Source: an uncultured Oscillospiraceae bacterium
Lineage (GTDB): Bacteria; Bacillota; Clostridia; Oscillospirales; Oscillospiraceae
DNA: 42,988 bases
Assembly: GCA_934565795.1 (NCBI GenBank)
Contig: CAKTIM010000020.1
Coordinates: 1-42,988 of the forward strand
Direction: 5' to 3'
Below the pieces are notes generated by a model, which saw only the letters and a list, made by a program, of their open reading frames with translations, did not search any database and was not told the origin of the DNA. The position numbers and the translations under genes are program-made. This document shows, in pieces, positions 7,897-16,367 of the stretch; the first letter of the stretch is position 1, and each line of letters starts with the position of its first letter.

Positions 7897-9731
7897 AAAA
7901 ACACCTGAGCCTGGCGCTGGCCGCCGTCCTCACCCTGGGGCTGCTTGGCGGCTGCGGCAGGCAGGAGGCAGCCCAGCCCACCCAGCCCGCCCAGCCGCAG
8001 CTGCACCAGTCCGCCAACGGCATCGAAACCTGGGACGACGGCCGGATGCGCCAGGAGCTGACCGCCCTGGAGCTGACCCGCCTGATGGGCAACGGCACCA
8101 ACCTGGGCAATACCATGGAGGCCTGCGACACGAGCCTGGGCAGCGTCCACCGGGACGATCCGGGCTATTACGAGACCTGCTGGGGCCAGCCAGCCACCAC
8201 CCAGGAGATGATCTCCGGCATGAAAGCGGCGGGCTTTGATACCCTCCGTATCCCCGTGGCGTGGATGACCAACGCCACCAACCTGCCCCAGGGGGACGCC
8301 ACCATCTCCGAGGCCTATCTGAACCGGGTGGAGGAGATCATCAACTATGCCCTGAACGAGCAGATGTACGTCATCATCAACGACCACTGGGACGGCGGCT
8401 GGTACGGCATGTTCGGCTCCGAGTCTCAGCAGACCAGGGAGCGGGCCATGGAGGCCTACAAGTCCATGTGGACGCAGATCGCCAACCGCTATAAGGAGTA
8501 TTCCGACCACCTGATCTTCGAGGGGGCCAACGAGGAGATCGGTGCCCGGTTCGACGAGAATTCCGACCTGTACTGCGACGATTCCGTCACCACCTACTAC
8601 ACCGACGACGAAAAATATGAGCTGGCAAATAAGATCAACCAGACCTTTGTGGATACCGTCCGGGCCACCGGCGGCAACAATGCCAGCCGCTTCCTGCTGA
8701 TCCCCGGCTTCGGCACCAACATCGACCAGACCTGCGACGACCGCTTCGTCATGCCCACGGACAGCGCCAGGGATAAGCTGCTGATCTCCGTGCATTACTA
8801 CGACCCCTGGTCGTACTGCGGTGACGGCCAGAGCACCGTGAAGTGGGGCACCAAGTCCGATATCGAGTACATGATGAACCAGCTGGCCAAGATGGATAAA
8901 TTCACCGAAAAGGGCTACGGCGTCATCATCGGCGAATATGGCGTGCTGTATTCCACCCAGGTGCAGGAGAATACCCTGACCTACCACCGCAGCTTCCTGG
9001 ACGTGTGCGATTTGCATAATTTCCAGTCCTGCCTGTGGGATTGCAGCGCCTTCTTCAACCGCCGCACCCTGCAAATGGTGCCGGAGCTGGCCAGCCTCTA
9101 CGCCAAGCGGAATGTGGAGGCCTTCCAGCTGATGACCCAGGAGGAGGAGGGCATCATGGCCAAGCGCCGCCTGAATGAGACGCTGAGCCAGGCCCCGGAG
9201 AGCTTCCGCCAGGATGCCATCCAGGTGGACGCGGACAGCGCCGTGGCCTGGATCATGTGGAACAGCGGCAGCTACACCGAGACCTACAGCGTGGGCGACG
9301 ACTATAACCCCGACTCCATTTCCGAGGGCCTGAAGGTCACCGACGTGCTGGTCACCGGCGAGGGGGACTACACCGTGGCCCTGGACTTCACCGGCACCGC
9401 CAAGGGCTATTCCGACGGCACCGCCTTCTCCGCCGTGGCGGTGATGAACGGCGAGCTCCTCTTCCCCGGCTACGTGATCGACCTGCAAAGCGTCGTCATC
9501 AACGGCGAGGAATACCCCCTGGCCGCCCGGCCCTATACCTCCTCCGATAACCAGATCACCACCCGCGTCAACCTCTTCAACGAGTGGGTCAAAGCCCTCC
9601 CAGAGGACGCCCGCACCCCCAACGGCGACCTCACCGACTGCTCCCCCTGCATCCTCAACCGCAACGACCCCTCCATCTCCCACCTGGAAACCATCACCCT
9701 AACCTTCCACTACGGCCCCCCCACCACCTAA
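7893..9731 (+). CDS. GH5-type endoglycanase lipoprotein
   Basis: The product has 612 residues. The signal peptide ends in the lipobox LLGGC (Cys21), so the enzyme should be displayed on the cell surface. A (beta/alpha)8 domain fills residues ~45-400. It has the GH5 features NLGNTMEA near the start, FDTLRIPVAW, VIINDHWDGGW, the acid/base Glu214 in FEGANEE, and the nucleophile Glu348 in IIGEYG. The C-terminal ~170 residues look like a beta-sandwich module that could bind carbohydrate. GH5 members cut cellulose, beta-glucans, mannans or related chains; the motifs do not fix the substrate. The start overlaps the YesL stop (ATGA) and has AAAGGAG upstream. No intrinsic terminator follows; the gene runs into a repeat cluster. 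Confidence 0.9.
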   Translation: MKKHLSLALAAVLTLGLLGGCGRQEAAQPTQPAQPQLHQSANGIETWDDGRMRQELTALELTRLMGNGTNLGNTMEACDTSLGSVHRDDPGYYETCWGQPATTQEMISGMKAAGFDTLRIPVAWMTNATNLPQGDATISEAYLNRVEEIINYALNEQMYVIINDHWDGGWYGMFGSESQQTRERAMEAYKSMWTQIANRYKEYSDHLIFEGANEEIGARFDENSDLYCDDSVTTYYTDDEKYELANKINQTFVDTVRATGGNNASRFLLIPGFGTNIDQTCDDRFVMPTDSARDKLLISVHYYDPWSYCGDGQSTVKWGTKSDIEYMMNQLAKMDKFTEKGYGVIIGEYGVLYSTQVQENTLTYHRSFLDVCDLHNFQSCLWDCSAFFNRRTLQMVPELASLYAKRNVEAFQLMTQEEEGIMAKRRLNETLSQAPESFRQDAIQVDADSAVAWIMWNSGSYTETYSVGDDYNPDSISEGLKVTDVLVTGEGDYTVALDFTGTAKGYSDGTAFSAVAVMNGELLFPGYVIDLQSVVINGEEYPLAARPYTSSDNQITTRVNLFNEWVKALPEDARTPNGDLTDCSPCILNRNDPSISHLETITLTFHYGPPTT

Positions 9732-9795
9732 CCCACCCCCCGCGCATGCGCAGCCTGAGCTGCCGATTGAATAAAAGCAGAAAAAACACCCGCCC

Positions 9796-10580
9796 CCCCG
9801 TAGGGGTCGGCAACCTGCCGACCCTCAACCTGACGGTTTAGGAAGCAGTAAAGAACACCGTATAACCTGACGTATGCATCCCCCAAGCTTCCCTGCGGGG
9901 TGTTGCAGAGCGCAGCGAATCTTTAATTACAATCATTGCCGGTGGCAATGATACCATAATTAAATAGCTGTCGCCGCAGCGACTGAAGAGGGCACTCAGG
10001 TAACGGTTTCGAGAGAGACCCAACTAAAAAGGTAGCAACTAAAACACTTTGAGTGCGTAGGGGCGGATACCAGCCGTCCGAAGCCCAATGGTTTTGATAG
10101 CAGCAAGTTGAATGGTGCCATGTAAAACTCTCTGAGTTCGTAGGGGTCGGCAATTTGTCGACCCTCAACCTGACGGTTTAGGAAGCAGTAAAGAACACCG
10201 TATAACCTGACGTATGCATCCCCAAGCTTCCCTGCGGGGTGTTGCAGAGCGCAGCGAATCTTTAATTACAATCATTGCCGGTGGCAATGATACCATAATT
10301 AAATAGCTGTCGCCTCAGCGACTGAAGAGGGCACTCAGGTAAAAAGTTTCGAGAGAGACCCAACTAAAAAGGTACAATGTTCAACGTTTTGAGTGCGTAG
10401 GGGCGGCTACCAGCCGCCCGAAAGCTAACGAACGTGACTGTATAGACCAACCGCTCAGTCCCGGTACCCAGCGGGGCGACAAATTGCCGCCCCCTACGAA
10501 CTCAGAAACTTTTGGCTATTTTCATTCAACCAACAACTCAATTCCGCGACGCTGCGGGCGGCTGGTATCCGCCCCTACGG
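9796..10580. repeat. Intergenic repeat cluster 3
   Basis: The 890-bp gap is almost entirely repeats. Triloop palindromes lie near 9798-9830, 10056-10080, 10139-10170, 10397-10420, 10472-10500 and 10555-10580. Two complete composite modules, 9885-9999 and 10224-10338, are nearly identical, as are the segments before them (CGGTTTAGGAAGCAGTAAAG...CGTATGCATCCCC). The cluster therefore looks like a tandem duplication of a ~340-bp unit. No gene is supported. Confidence 0.92.
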
Positions 10581-10624
10581 AGGGGTGCTGTTATTCTTGA
10601 TTCACATAAAAAGGAGGAATCGCC

Positions 10625-11203
10625 GTGGGGCGGGAGTTTGAGTTGAAGTATGGGGCGGATGCCGGAACGTTGGAGTGCATTCGGCGGGCGTATGCGGGGT
10701 TTCGTGTGCTGTGTATGGAGACGACCTATTATGATGACGGGGAAAATAACATCAGCCGCCGGCGCTGGACGCTGCGGAGGCGGCTGGAGAACGGGGTGTC
10801 CGTCTGCACGGTGAAAACCACGCTGCCGGATGGCAGCCGGGGGGAGTGGGAGACGGAGGCGGCGGAGGTTGAGGCGGCTCTGCCCCGGCTGATTGCCATG
10901 GGCGCGCCGGGGGAGCTGGCGGAATTTGCAAAGAATGGCCTGGTGCCCACCTGCGGCGCACGGTTCACCCGGCGGGCTGCCATGCTCCCGGCAGGCGACG
11001 GGCTGGTGGAGCTGGCGCTGGACAGCGGCGTTCTTCTGGGCGGCGGAAAGGAGCTGCCGTTCTGGGAGGTGGAGGTGGAGCAAAAGCAGGGCACCGATGC
11101 TGACACCCTCCAGTTTGCGCAGGCTCTGGCTCAGCGCTTTTCCCTGACGCCCCAGCCAAAAAGCAAGCTCAGCCGCGCTCTGGCATTGGCAAACGAGGAC
11201 TGA
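10625..11203 (+). CDS. CYTH domain protein (triphosphate tunnel metalloenzyme)
   Basis: The product has 192 residues with the CYTH signature ExExK at the N-terminus (EFELK, residues 4-8). Alternating basic and acidic strands follow: RRRWTLRRRLENG, CTVKTTLP, GEWETEAAE, VELALDSG, and FWEVEVEQKQG. The family hydrolyses inorganic triphosphate or thiamine triphosphate, or in some members makes cAMP; triphosphatase activity is the more usual bacterial outcome. It is cytoplasmic, with no signal peptide. GTG at 10625 is the start, with AAAAGGAGGAAT just upstream. It is monocistronic: repeats precede it and an intrinsic terminator follows. Confidence 0.88.
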   Translation: MGREFELKYGADAGTLECIRRAYAGFRVLCMETTYYDDGENNISRRRWTLRRRLENGVSVCTVKTTLPDGSRGEWETEAAEVEAALPRLIAMGAPGELAEFAKNGLVPTCGARFTRRAAMLPAGDGLVELALDSGVLLGGGKELPFWEVEVEQKQGTDADTLQFAQALAQRFSLTPQPKSKLSRALALANED

Positions 11204-11266
11204 TGCAGGTGACGCCGAAGAAAAAGCGCGGGTGCGCTGCACGATAGGTCTTTCAGATGATAAGTT

Positions 11267-11314
11267 AGCGGTAGAAACCACGACTGTTGCGTGATTTCTA
11301 CCGCTGTTTTTAAT
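11267..11314 (+). terminator. Terminator of the CYTH gene
   Basis: AGCGGTAGAAA (11267-11277) pairs with TTTCTACCGCT (11295-11305), extended after one mismatch by CACG/CGTG, and is followed by GTTTTTAATTTT. Confidence 0.88.
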
Positions 11315-11349
11315 TTTGCTGTATAGACGAACTACTCAATTTCGGTACC

Positions 11350-11762
11350 CGGCGGGCGGCTGGTATCCGCCCCTACGGACTCAAAGTGTTGTACATTGTA
11401 CCTCTTTAGTTAAATCTCTCTCGAAACAATTAGCTGAGTGCCCTCTTCAGTCGCTGAGGCGACAGCTATTTAATTATGGTATCATTGCCACCGGCAATGA
11501 TTGTAATTAAAGATTCGCTGCGCTCTGCAACACCCCGCAGGGAAGCTTGGGGATGTATCCTTTTCGGTATACGTTCATCTATACTGCTTCCGAAACCGTG
11601 AGGTTGAGGGTCGGCAGGTTGCCGACCCCTACAGATTCAAAGGATTTGACTGCACCCCATTCAACGGCCTGCTATCGATACCGCAAGGCCGCAGGCGGCT
11701 GGCTCAGAGTGATTAACCGTAACCGTGAGGTCGAGGGTCGGCAGGTTGCCGACCCCTACGGA
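11350..11762. repeat. Intergenic repeat cluster 4
   Basis: The cluster holds triloop palindromes near 11350-11380, 11604-11634 and 11730-11761 and one composite module in reverse orientation at 11434-11548. The last palindrome ends about 10 bases from the stop codon of the GH20 gene and may serve as its 3' structure. No gene is supported. Confidence 0.9.
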
Positions 11763-11771
11763 TTCGTTCCC

Positions 11772-13637
11772 TTAGTAATCGATTCGGCCGGGGGTGGCGA
11801 TTTCGTCCATGGTGTTGGTGCAGATGATGGAGCCGTTGGGGCGGCGCTTGGTGATGAGGGCCTGCTCCTCCAGTTCGGGGATGGTGTCCACCTGGCCCAG
11901 GGCGAAGGCGCGCATCTTTTCACCGGCGGTGGACATTCTCGCGGCGATGCCGCCCATGCGCACCTCGATGATCTCAAAGCCGTTGGGCTTGTTGGTGGAT
12001 TCCCACAGCCTGCGCCACACCACCCGCAGGGTATCCAGCGCCTCCACGGTGGCGGGGATGCCGTCGGCCAGGGCGGCGGCCTGTTCCCGGTTGCGGCTGC
12101 GCACGGCGTCCCCCGCCTGCTCATGCCACACGCATTTCAGCGCCAGGGCATTGGACAGGGCGGTATAGAAGTCGAAGAGCAGGGCGTAGTCCGGGTTTTC
12201 CAGGGCGTAGCGGGCGTACCGGGTGACCAGGGAGCCGAAGTGCTCTGCCATGGCGTACCCGGCGGTGTCCGCCTCGAACAGCTGGATCAGCGGATCCTGA
12301 TACAGCATGAATTTGCAGGCATTCACCGGGTCGGAGGGGTTGTCCTTCATGCCGGGCATGTAGTTCAGCAGGCTCAGATCCAGGAAGGCCTGGGCGTCCG
12401 CGTGGCAGCAGCGGCGGAACCGCTGGGCCAGCTCCGCCTCGTCGTAATCCGGTCGGAAGGTCAGCTCGCCGTAGAGCTGCAAGCCCAGCAGGGCGGCGGT
12501 CAGGTTGCATTCGCCGCCGTTGTCCCCCCAGGCGGTGGCCAGGGCCAGGGGGATATTGGCCTTGGCGCAGGCGGTCAGGCCGGATACGGTGTTTTGCAGG
12601 GTGGTGGGATAGTCCGGCGCGGGGCCGATCCATGTCCAGATGCCCCCGGCGAACACGGTGGGGGCGGGGAACTGGGCGTGCTTGTGCAGCGCGTCGGCGT
12701 AGGCCTCCTCCTTGGGCTGGTAATAGTCCCAATACATCAGAGTGATCCGGGGATCCACGGCGGCCTTGGCCTTTTCGGAGGGCAGGCCGGGGCTATGGTA
12801 ATTCCGGCCGTCCAGATGGAAATACATGTCGCTCCACATCATGGCGTGCAGGCCATATTTGTCGCAGATGCCCAGCACCCGGCTCAGGTGGCGGCCGATG
12901 ACGCTGTGGGGATCCTCGTAGCCGTGGTACACCAGGTGCGCGCCCAGACCCACGCCGTAGGCCTCGTCCATGCCCAGGTGGATCTTCTTGGAGCGGTAGG
13001 GGGCGGTGGCGGCGTGGATCATCTGATCCAGCAGCTCATAGGTCTCGTCCAGGTCGGCCAGCAGCACCTCGTCGTTGTCCCGCAGGTGGTGATAGGCGGG
13101 CCAGTGGAGAATGCGCTTCAGGTGCCCCAGGGTCTGGATGCAGGGGCACAGCTCGATGCCGAAGAGGCTGGCGTAGTCGTCCAGCGCCTTCAGCTCGTCA
13201 TAGGTATAGCGGCCCCGCTTGTAGCCGAAGAAGGGCTGGCCGGGCACCTCGTAGGTATCCTCGGTGTACATCATGCCCAGGTTCAGGCCCATCAGCGCCA
13301 TCTTGCGGAAGAAGAACCGCAGGGCCTGGGGCTTGAGCACCGCGTTGCGGGAGCAGTCGAACATGATGCCGGAGGACTGGAACCGGGCCTTCTCGTGGAT
13401 GGAGCAGGGGGTCAGGGGCAGGGGGATCAGGCTCACCGCCCGGTAAAACTGGATGGGCGCGGCCCAGGTCAGGGTGACGTGCTTCCCGTCGCTCTCCACC
13501 GCCAGCTCGTCGCCGTGAATGCAGGTGACGTCGATGCCCTCGCTGCCCAGTTCGATGCCCAGATCGTCCCGCAGCTCCGAAAGCGCCTCCTCCCAGTGCT
13601 CCGGGGGAGTTCCAAGAATATGCAGTACAGGTTTCAT
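11772..13637 (-). CDS. GH20-type beta-N-acetylhexosaminidase, intracellular
   Basis: The product has 621 residues and no signal peptide. It should remove terminal GlcNAc or GalNAc from imported oligosaccharides in the cytoplasm. The catalytic Asp-Glu pair of GH20 is visible as Asp224-Glu225 in HLGMDEAYG. Supporting motifs are RGRYTYDELKALDDYA, CIQTLGHLKRIL, MMWSDMYFHL and WTWIGPAPDY. The C-terminal ~200 residues are helical, as in the shorter cytoplasmic GH20 group; substrate-assisted catalysis is expected. The ATG at 13637 follows AAGGAGCG. It is divergent from transporter operon 2, which suggests that the transporter delivers HexNAc-containing glycans. A HexNAc-specific role is inferred from family only. 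Confidence 0.87.
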   Translation of the reverse strand: MKPVLHILGTPPEHWEEALSELRDDLGIELGSEGIDVTCIHGDELAVESDGKHVTLTWAAPIQFYRAVSLIPLPLTPCSIHEKARFQSSGIMFDCSRNAVLKPQALRFFFRKMALMGLNLGMMYTEDTYEVPGQPFFGYKRGRYTYDELKALDDYASLFGIELCPCIQTLGHLKRILHWPAYHHLRDNDEVLLADLDETYELLDQMIHAATAPYRSKKIHLGMDEAYGVGLGAHLVYHGYEDPHSVIGRHLSRVLGICDKYGLHAMMWSDMYFHLDGRNYHSPGLPSEKAKAAVDPRITLMYWDYYQPKEEAYADALHKHAQFPAPTVFAGGIWTWIGPAPDYPTTLQNTVSGLTACAKANIPLALATAWGDNGGECNLTAALLGLQLYGELTFRPDYDEAELAQRFRRCCHADAQAFLDLSLLNYMPGMKDNPSDPVNACKFMLYQDPLIQLFEADTAGYAMAEHFGSLVTRYARYALENPDYALLFDFYTALSNALALKCVWHEQAGDAVRSRNREQAAALADGIPATVEALDTLRVVWRRLWESTNKPNGFEIIEVRMGGIAARMSTAGEKMRAFALGQVDTIPELEEQALITKRRPNGSIICTNTMDEIATPGRIDY

Positions 13638-13974
13638 ACGCTGAACGCTCCTTGTTTATGAATAAGGGAACGGCTGTTCCCGCCCCTATTATCCACAAAA
13701 CCGAGGGAAGATGGAAGTCTTAAAAGGGTACATTTCGCAGAATCAGCGGTTCAGACAAAAAAGCGAAGCGGAATATGTGTAAAATGGATAATTTCCAAAT
13801 CCAAATTAAGAAATCTGTCGTAAAATTTCCACAATGAGGTTCCTGTTTTATACTATCTTTTTCCTTTTGGATACTATACAATTTGGTGAAAATTGCTACA
13901 ATGTTAATGAAACAACCCCCAAAACCTTGCAGGGGAGCCAGAAGTACAAATCTTACGAAAGCGGGAGGATGACA
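13638..13974. promoter_or_regulatory. Divergent intergenic region with a small palindrome
   Basis: This AT-rich 337-bp region must carry promoters for GH20 (minus) and transporter operon 2 (plus). GGGAAC-GGCT-GTTCCC (13666-13681) is an inverted repeat in the GH20 leader and may be an operator or hairpin. Candidate -10 boxes are GATAAT on the minus strand near 13690 and TACAAT on the plus strand near 13896, both without a convincing -35. It is one of the few long gaps with no family repeats. Confidence 0.4.
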
Positions 13975-14958
13975 TTGAAAACATTGACCAAAAAACGGCA
14001 GGCATCCGCCCGGTTGGATAAAAAGGGGCGGCGGAGATGGACGAAGGACGACAGTGAGCTGACGCTGCTGGCGATCCCCACCTTTGTGTGGTATGTCCTG
14101 TTCTGCTATCTGCCCATGTTCGGCATTGTGCTGGCGTTCAAGAATTACAAGATCGTGGACGCCACCAAGAGCTTCTTCTATAACCTGATGCACAGCGAAT
14201 GGGTGGGGTTCAAGAACTTTCAGTATTTCCTGAACCTGCGGGACTTCCCCCGTATCCTGCGCAATACCCTGCTGTATAATATTGTATTCATTGTGCTGGA
14301 TATTGTCCTGCCCGTGGGGGCGGCGATTATGATCGGCAATATCTATTCCAAGCGCAAGTCCAAGACCTATCAGACGCTGATGTTCATGCCCCACTTTATG
14401 AGCTGGGTGGTGGTCAGCTACTTTGTGTACGCCTTCCTGGTGGCAGACAAGGGCCTGCTCAATTCCATCATCCGCGCCTTCGGCGGCAAGAATATCAACT
14501 GGTACTTTGAGCCGAAATACTGGCCCTTCATCCTGACCTTCATGCACATCTGGAAGGTGCTGGGTTACAGCATGGTGGTCTACCTCGCCTCCATTACCGG
14601 CATCGATTCCACCTTGTATGAGGCTGCGGTGCTGGACGGCGCGTCCAAGGCCCAGCAGGCCAGATACATCACCCTGCCCTCCCTGCGGCCCATCATCATT
14701 ATGATGTTCATCATGTCCGTGGGCCACATCTTCTCCTCGGACTTCGGCCTGTTCTATCAGGTCACCCGTGGCGCGGGCCAGCCCCTGACCCCCATGGTGG
14801 CCACCTTCGACGTGAAGATTTTCCAGATGGTTACCACCTCCGTCAAGCTGGGTCAGAACGCGGCGGCCTCCATGTTCCAGGCCATCATCGGCTGCGTCAC
14901 CATCCTGGCGGCCAACGCCATTGTCCGCAGGGTGGACAAGAGCAGCGCGCTGATTTGA
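13975..14958 (+). CDS. CUT1 sugar ABC transporter permease (LplB-type)
   Basis: This is the first membrane subunit of importer 2, about 327 residues with six membrane segments. The first reads LLAIPTFVWYVLFCYLPMFG. The EAA loop is TLYEAAVLDGASKAQQAR. The start is a judgement: GGGAGG (13963-13968) is 6 nt from TTG at 13975 but directly abuts ATG at 13969, so TTG is preferred; the alternative adds two residues. Unlike the first permease of operon 1 it has no long membrane extension. The second permease follows after 15 nt. Confidence 0.9.
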   Translation: MKTLTKKRQASARLDKKGRRRWTKDDSELTLLAIPTFVWYVLFCYLPMFGIVLAFKNYKIVDATKSFFYNLMHSEWVGFKNFQYFLNLRDFPRILRNTLLYNIVFIVLDIVLPVGAAIMIGNIYSKRKSKTYQTLMFMPHFMSWVVVSYFVYAFLVADKGLLNSIIRAFGGKNINWYFEPKYWPFILTFMHIWKVLGYSMVVYLASITGIDSTLYEAAVLDGASKAQQARYITLPSLRPIIIMMFIMSVGHIFSSDFGLFYQVTRGAGQPLTPMVATFDVKIFQMVTTSVKLGQNAAASMFQAIIGCVTILAANAIVRRVDKSSALI

Positions 14959-14973
14959 CGGGAGGGATCTGCT

Positions 14974-15930
14974 GTGAAGAATCAAACCCATAAGAAAAAG
15001 CAGCATCAGGTGGTCACCAACGACAACATGACCCGCCTGAACCGCATCAAGCCCGCCACCAACGTGATCTTCAACCTGATTTTTGCCCTGCTGGCGCTGA
15101 TCTGCATCCTGCCCATCTTCTACATCTTCCTGATCTCCATCACCAAGGAGAGCGTCATCCGCACCCAGGGCTACCAGTTCTTTGTCACCGCCGATACCGT
15201 TTCGGCGGAGGCCTATAAGTACCTGTGGACACAGCGGGCCACCATCCTCAATTCCCTGTGGATCTCCGTGGAGGTCACCGCCGTCGGCACCGTGCTGGGC
15301 GTGGCGTTGACCTGCCTGATGGGCTATGTGCTGTCCCGGCCGGAGTACCGGCTGAACCGCTTCCTGACCATCGTGGTGTTCATCCCCATGGTGTTCGGCG
15401 GCGGCCTGGCGGCCTCCTATGTAGTCAATACCCAGGTTCTGAGATTGCAGGACACCATCTGGGCGCTGATCCTGCCGCTGGCGGTCTCCAGCTTCAATGT
15501 GACCATCGCCCGCACCTTCTTCCGCACTACCGTGCCGGACTCCATCATCGAGTCCGCCCGGATCGACGGCGCGTCCCAGCCCACCATTTTCTTCCGCATT
15601 GTGCTGCCCATCTCCAAGCCGGTGCTGGCAACCATCGGCCTGTTCCTGGCCTTCGGCTACTGGAACGACTGGTATCAGTCCATGCTCTATATCAAGAGCG
15701 ACCATCTCCAGTCCCTCCAGGCCATGCTGAACTCCATGCAGAAGGACCTGGAATTCCTCACCAAGAACCCCACCGCGGGCCTGACCCAGTCGGACATGAT
15801 CCGCCAGATGCCCCAGGAATCCGTCCGCATGGCCATCGCCTTCGTGGTGGCGGTGCCCATCGCCTGCATCTACCCGTTTTTCCAGAAATACTTCATCTCC
15901 GGCCTCACCATCGGCGCTGTAAAGGGCTAA
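14974..15930 (+). CDS. CUT1 sugar ABC transporter permease (YtcP-type)
   Basis: This is the second membrane subunit of importer 2, 318 residues. Membrane segments begin with IFALLALICILPIFYIFLI. The EAA loop SIIESARIDGASQPTIFFR is followed by LPISKPVLATIGLFLAFGYW, and the protein ends ISGLTIGAVKG, the same tail as the partner permease of operon 1. GTG at 14974 is the start, with GGGAGGG about 8 nt upstream. The gene stops only about 10 bp before an inverted-repeat element that separates it from the binding-protein gene. Confidence 0.92.
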   Translation: MKNQTHKKKQHQVVTNDNMTRLNRIKPATNVIFNLIFALLALICILPIFYIFLISITKESVIRTQGYQFFVTADTVSAEAYKYLWTQRATILNSLWISVEVTAVGTVLGVALTCLMGYVLSRPEYRLNRFLTIVVFIPMVFGGGLAASYVVNTQVLRLQDTIWALILPLAVSSFNVTIARTFFRTTVPDSIIESARIDGASQPTIFFRIVLPISKPVLATIGLFLAFGYWNDWYQSMLYIKSDHLQSLQAMLNSMQKDLEFLTKNPTAGLTQSDMIRQMPQESVRMAIAFVVAVPIACIYPFFQKYFISGLTIGAVKG

Positions 15931-15940
15931 CCCATTGCCT

Positions 15941-16244
15941 CCCCTGAAAGGTTTAGCAGGTGTAGCCATTCGCAGAATGGCGTACAGCTGCTTAATGCAA
16001 AGCTGAGGTGGCGCGCATCGCGCGCCGGAGGGGTCAGGCGCGGTACGCAGAACACCAATCGGAATGCACCAAGGCGAATTCGTACAATCCAAGCCCAACA
16101 TTCTACGAATTCGCCCAAGATTTCATTAAACCATATCTGCCTACTGCAACCCCTCAGTCAGGCCTGCGGCCTGCCAGCTCAGCTTTGCATTAAGCAGCTG
16201 TACGCCGCCCTTTGGTCGGCTACACCTGCTAAACCTTTCAGGAG
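15941..16244. mobile_element. MITE-like inverted-repeat element, copy A
   Basis: The 304-bp element has ~65-bp terminal inverted repeats. CCTGAAAGGTTTAGCAGG at 15943 reads inward and is mirrored by CCTGCTAAACCTTTCAGG ending at 16242. An internal inverted repeat, GGCGAATTCGTA (16073-16084) and TACGAATTCGCC (16104-16115), forms the centre. No protein is encoded. Two more copies occur at 27718-27963 and 27984-28235. It lies inside the predicted transporter 2 operon, between permease and binding protein, so it could act as a processing, termination or polarity element. Confidence 0.82.
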
Positions 16245-16321
16245 AGCCAAGAGCGGGGGAGCCAAGGACGGAGGCACCAAGATATATCCGTATTGACGCG
16301 GCCGGGGCCGCTCAAGAATAG

Positions 16322-16340
16322 GGAGGGCGTTATGCCCTTC
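16322..16340 (+). other. Leader hairpin before the binding-protein gene
   Basis: GGAGGGC-GTTAT-GCCCTTC forms a 7-bp stem with one G-U pair, 28 nt before the start codon. It could mark a 5' end or stabilise the mRNA of a strongly translated gene. A candidate -35, TTGACG (near 16294), lies upstream but its -10 is weak. Confidence 0.4.
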
Positions 16341-16367
16341 TCAATCAAAAAACTAGGAGGAACACCA

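Noticed and set aside
11547..13661. 704-residue plus-strand frame over the GH20 gene
   Set aside because: It starts inside a repeat cluster and is low-complexity Gly/Val/Gln; the minus strand carries clear GH20 motifs.
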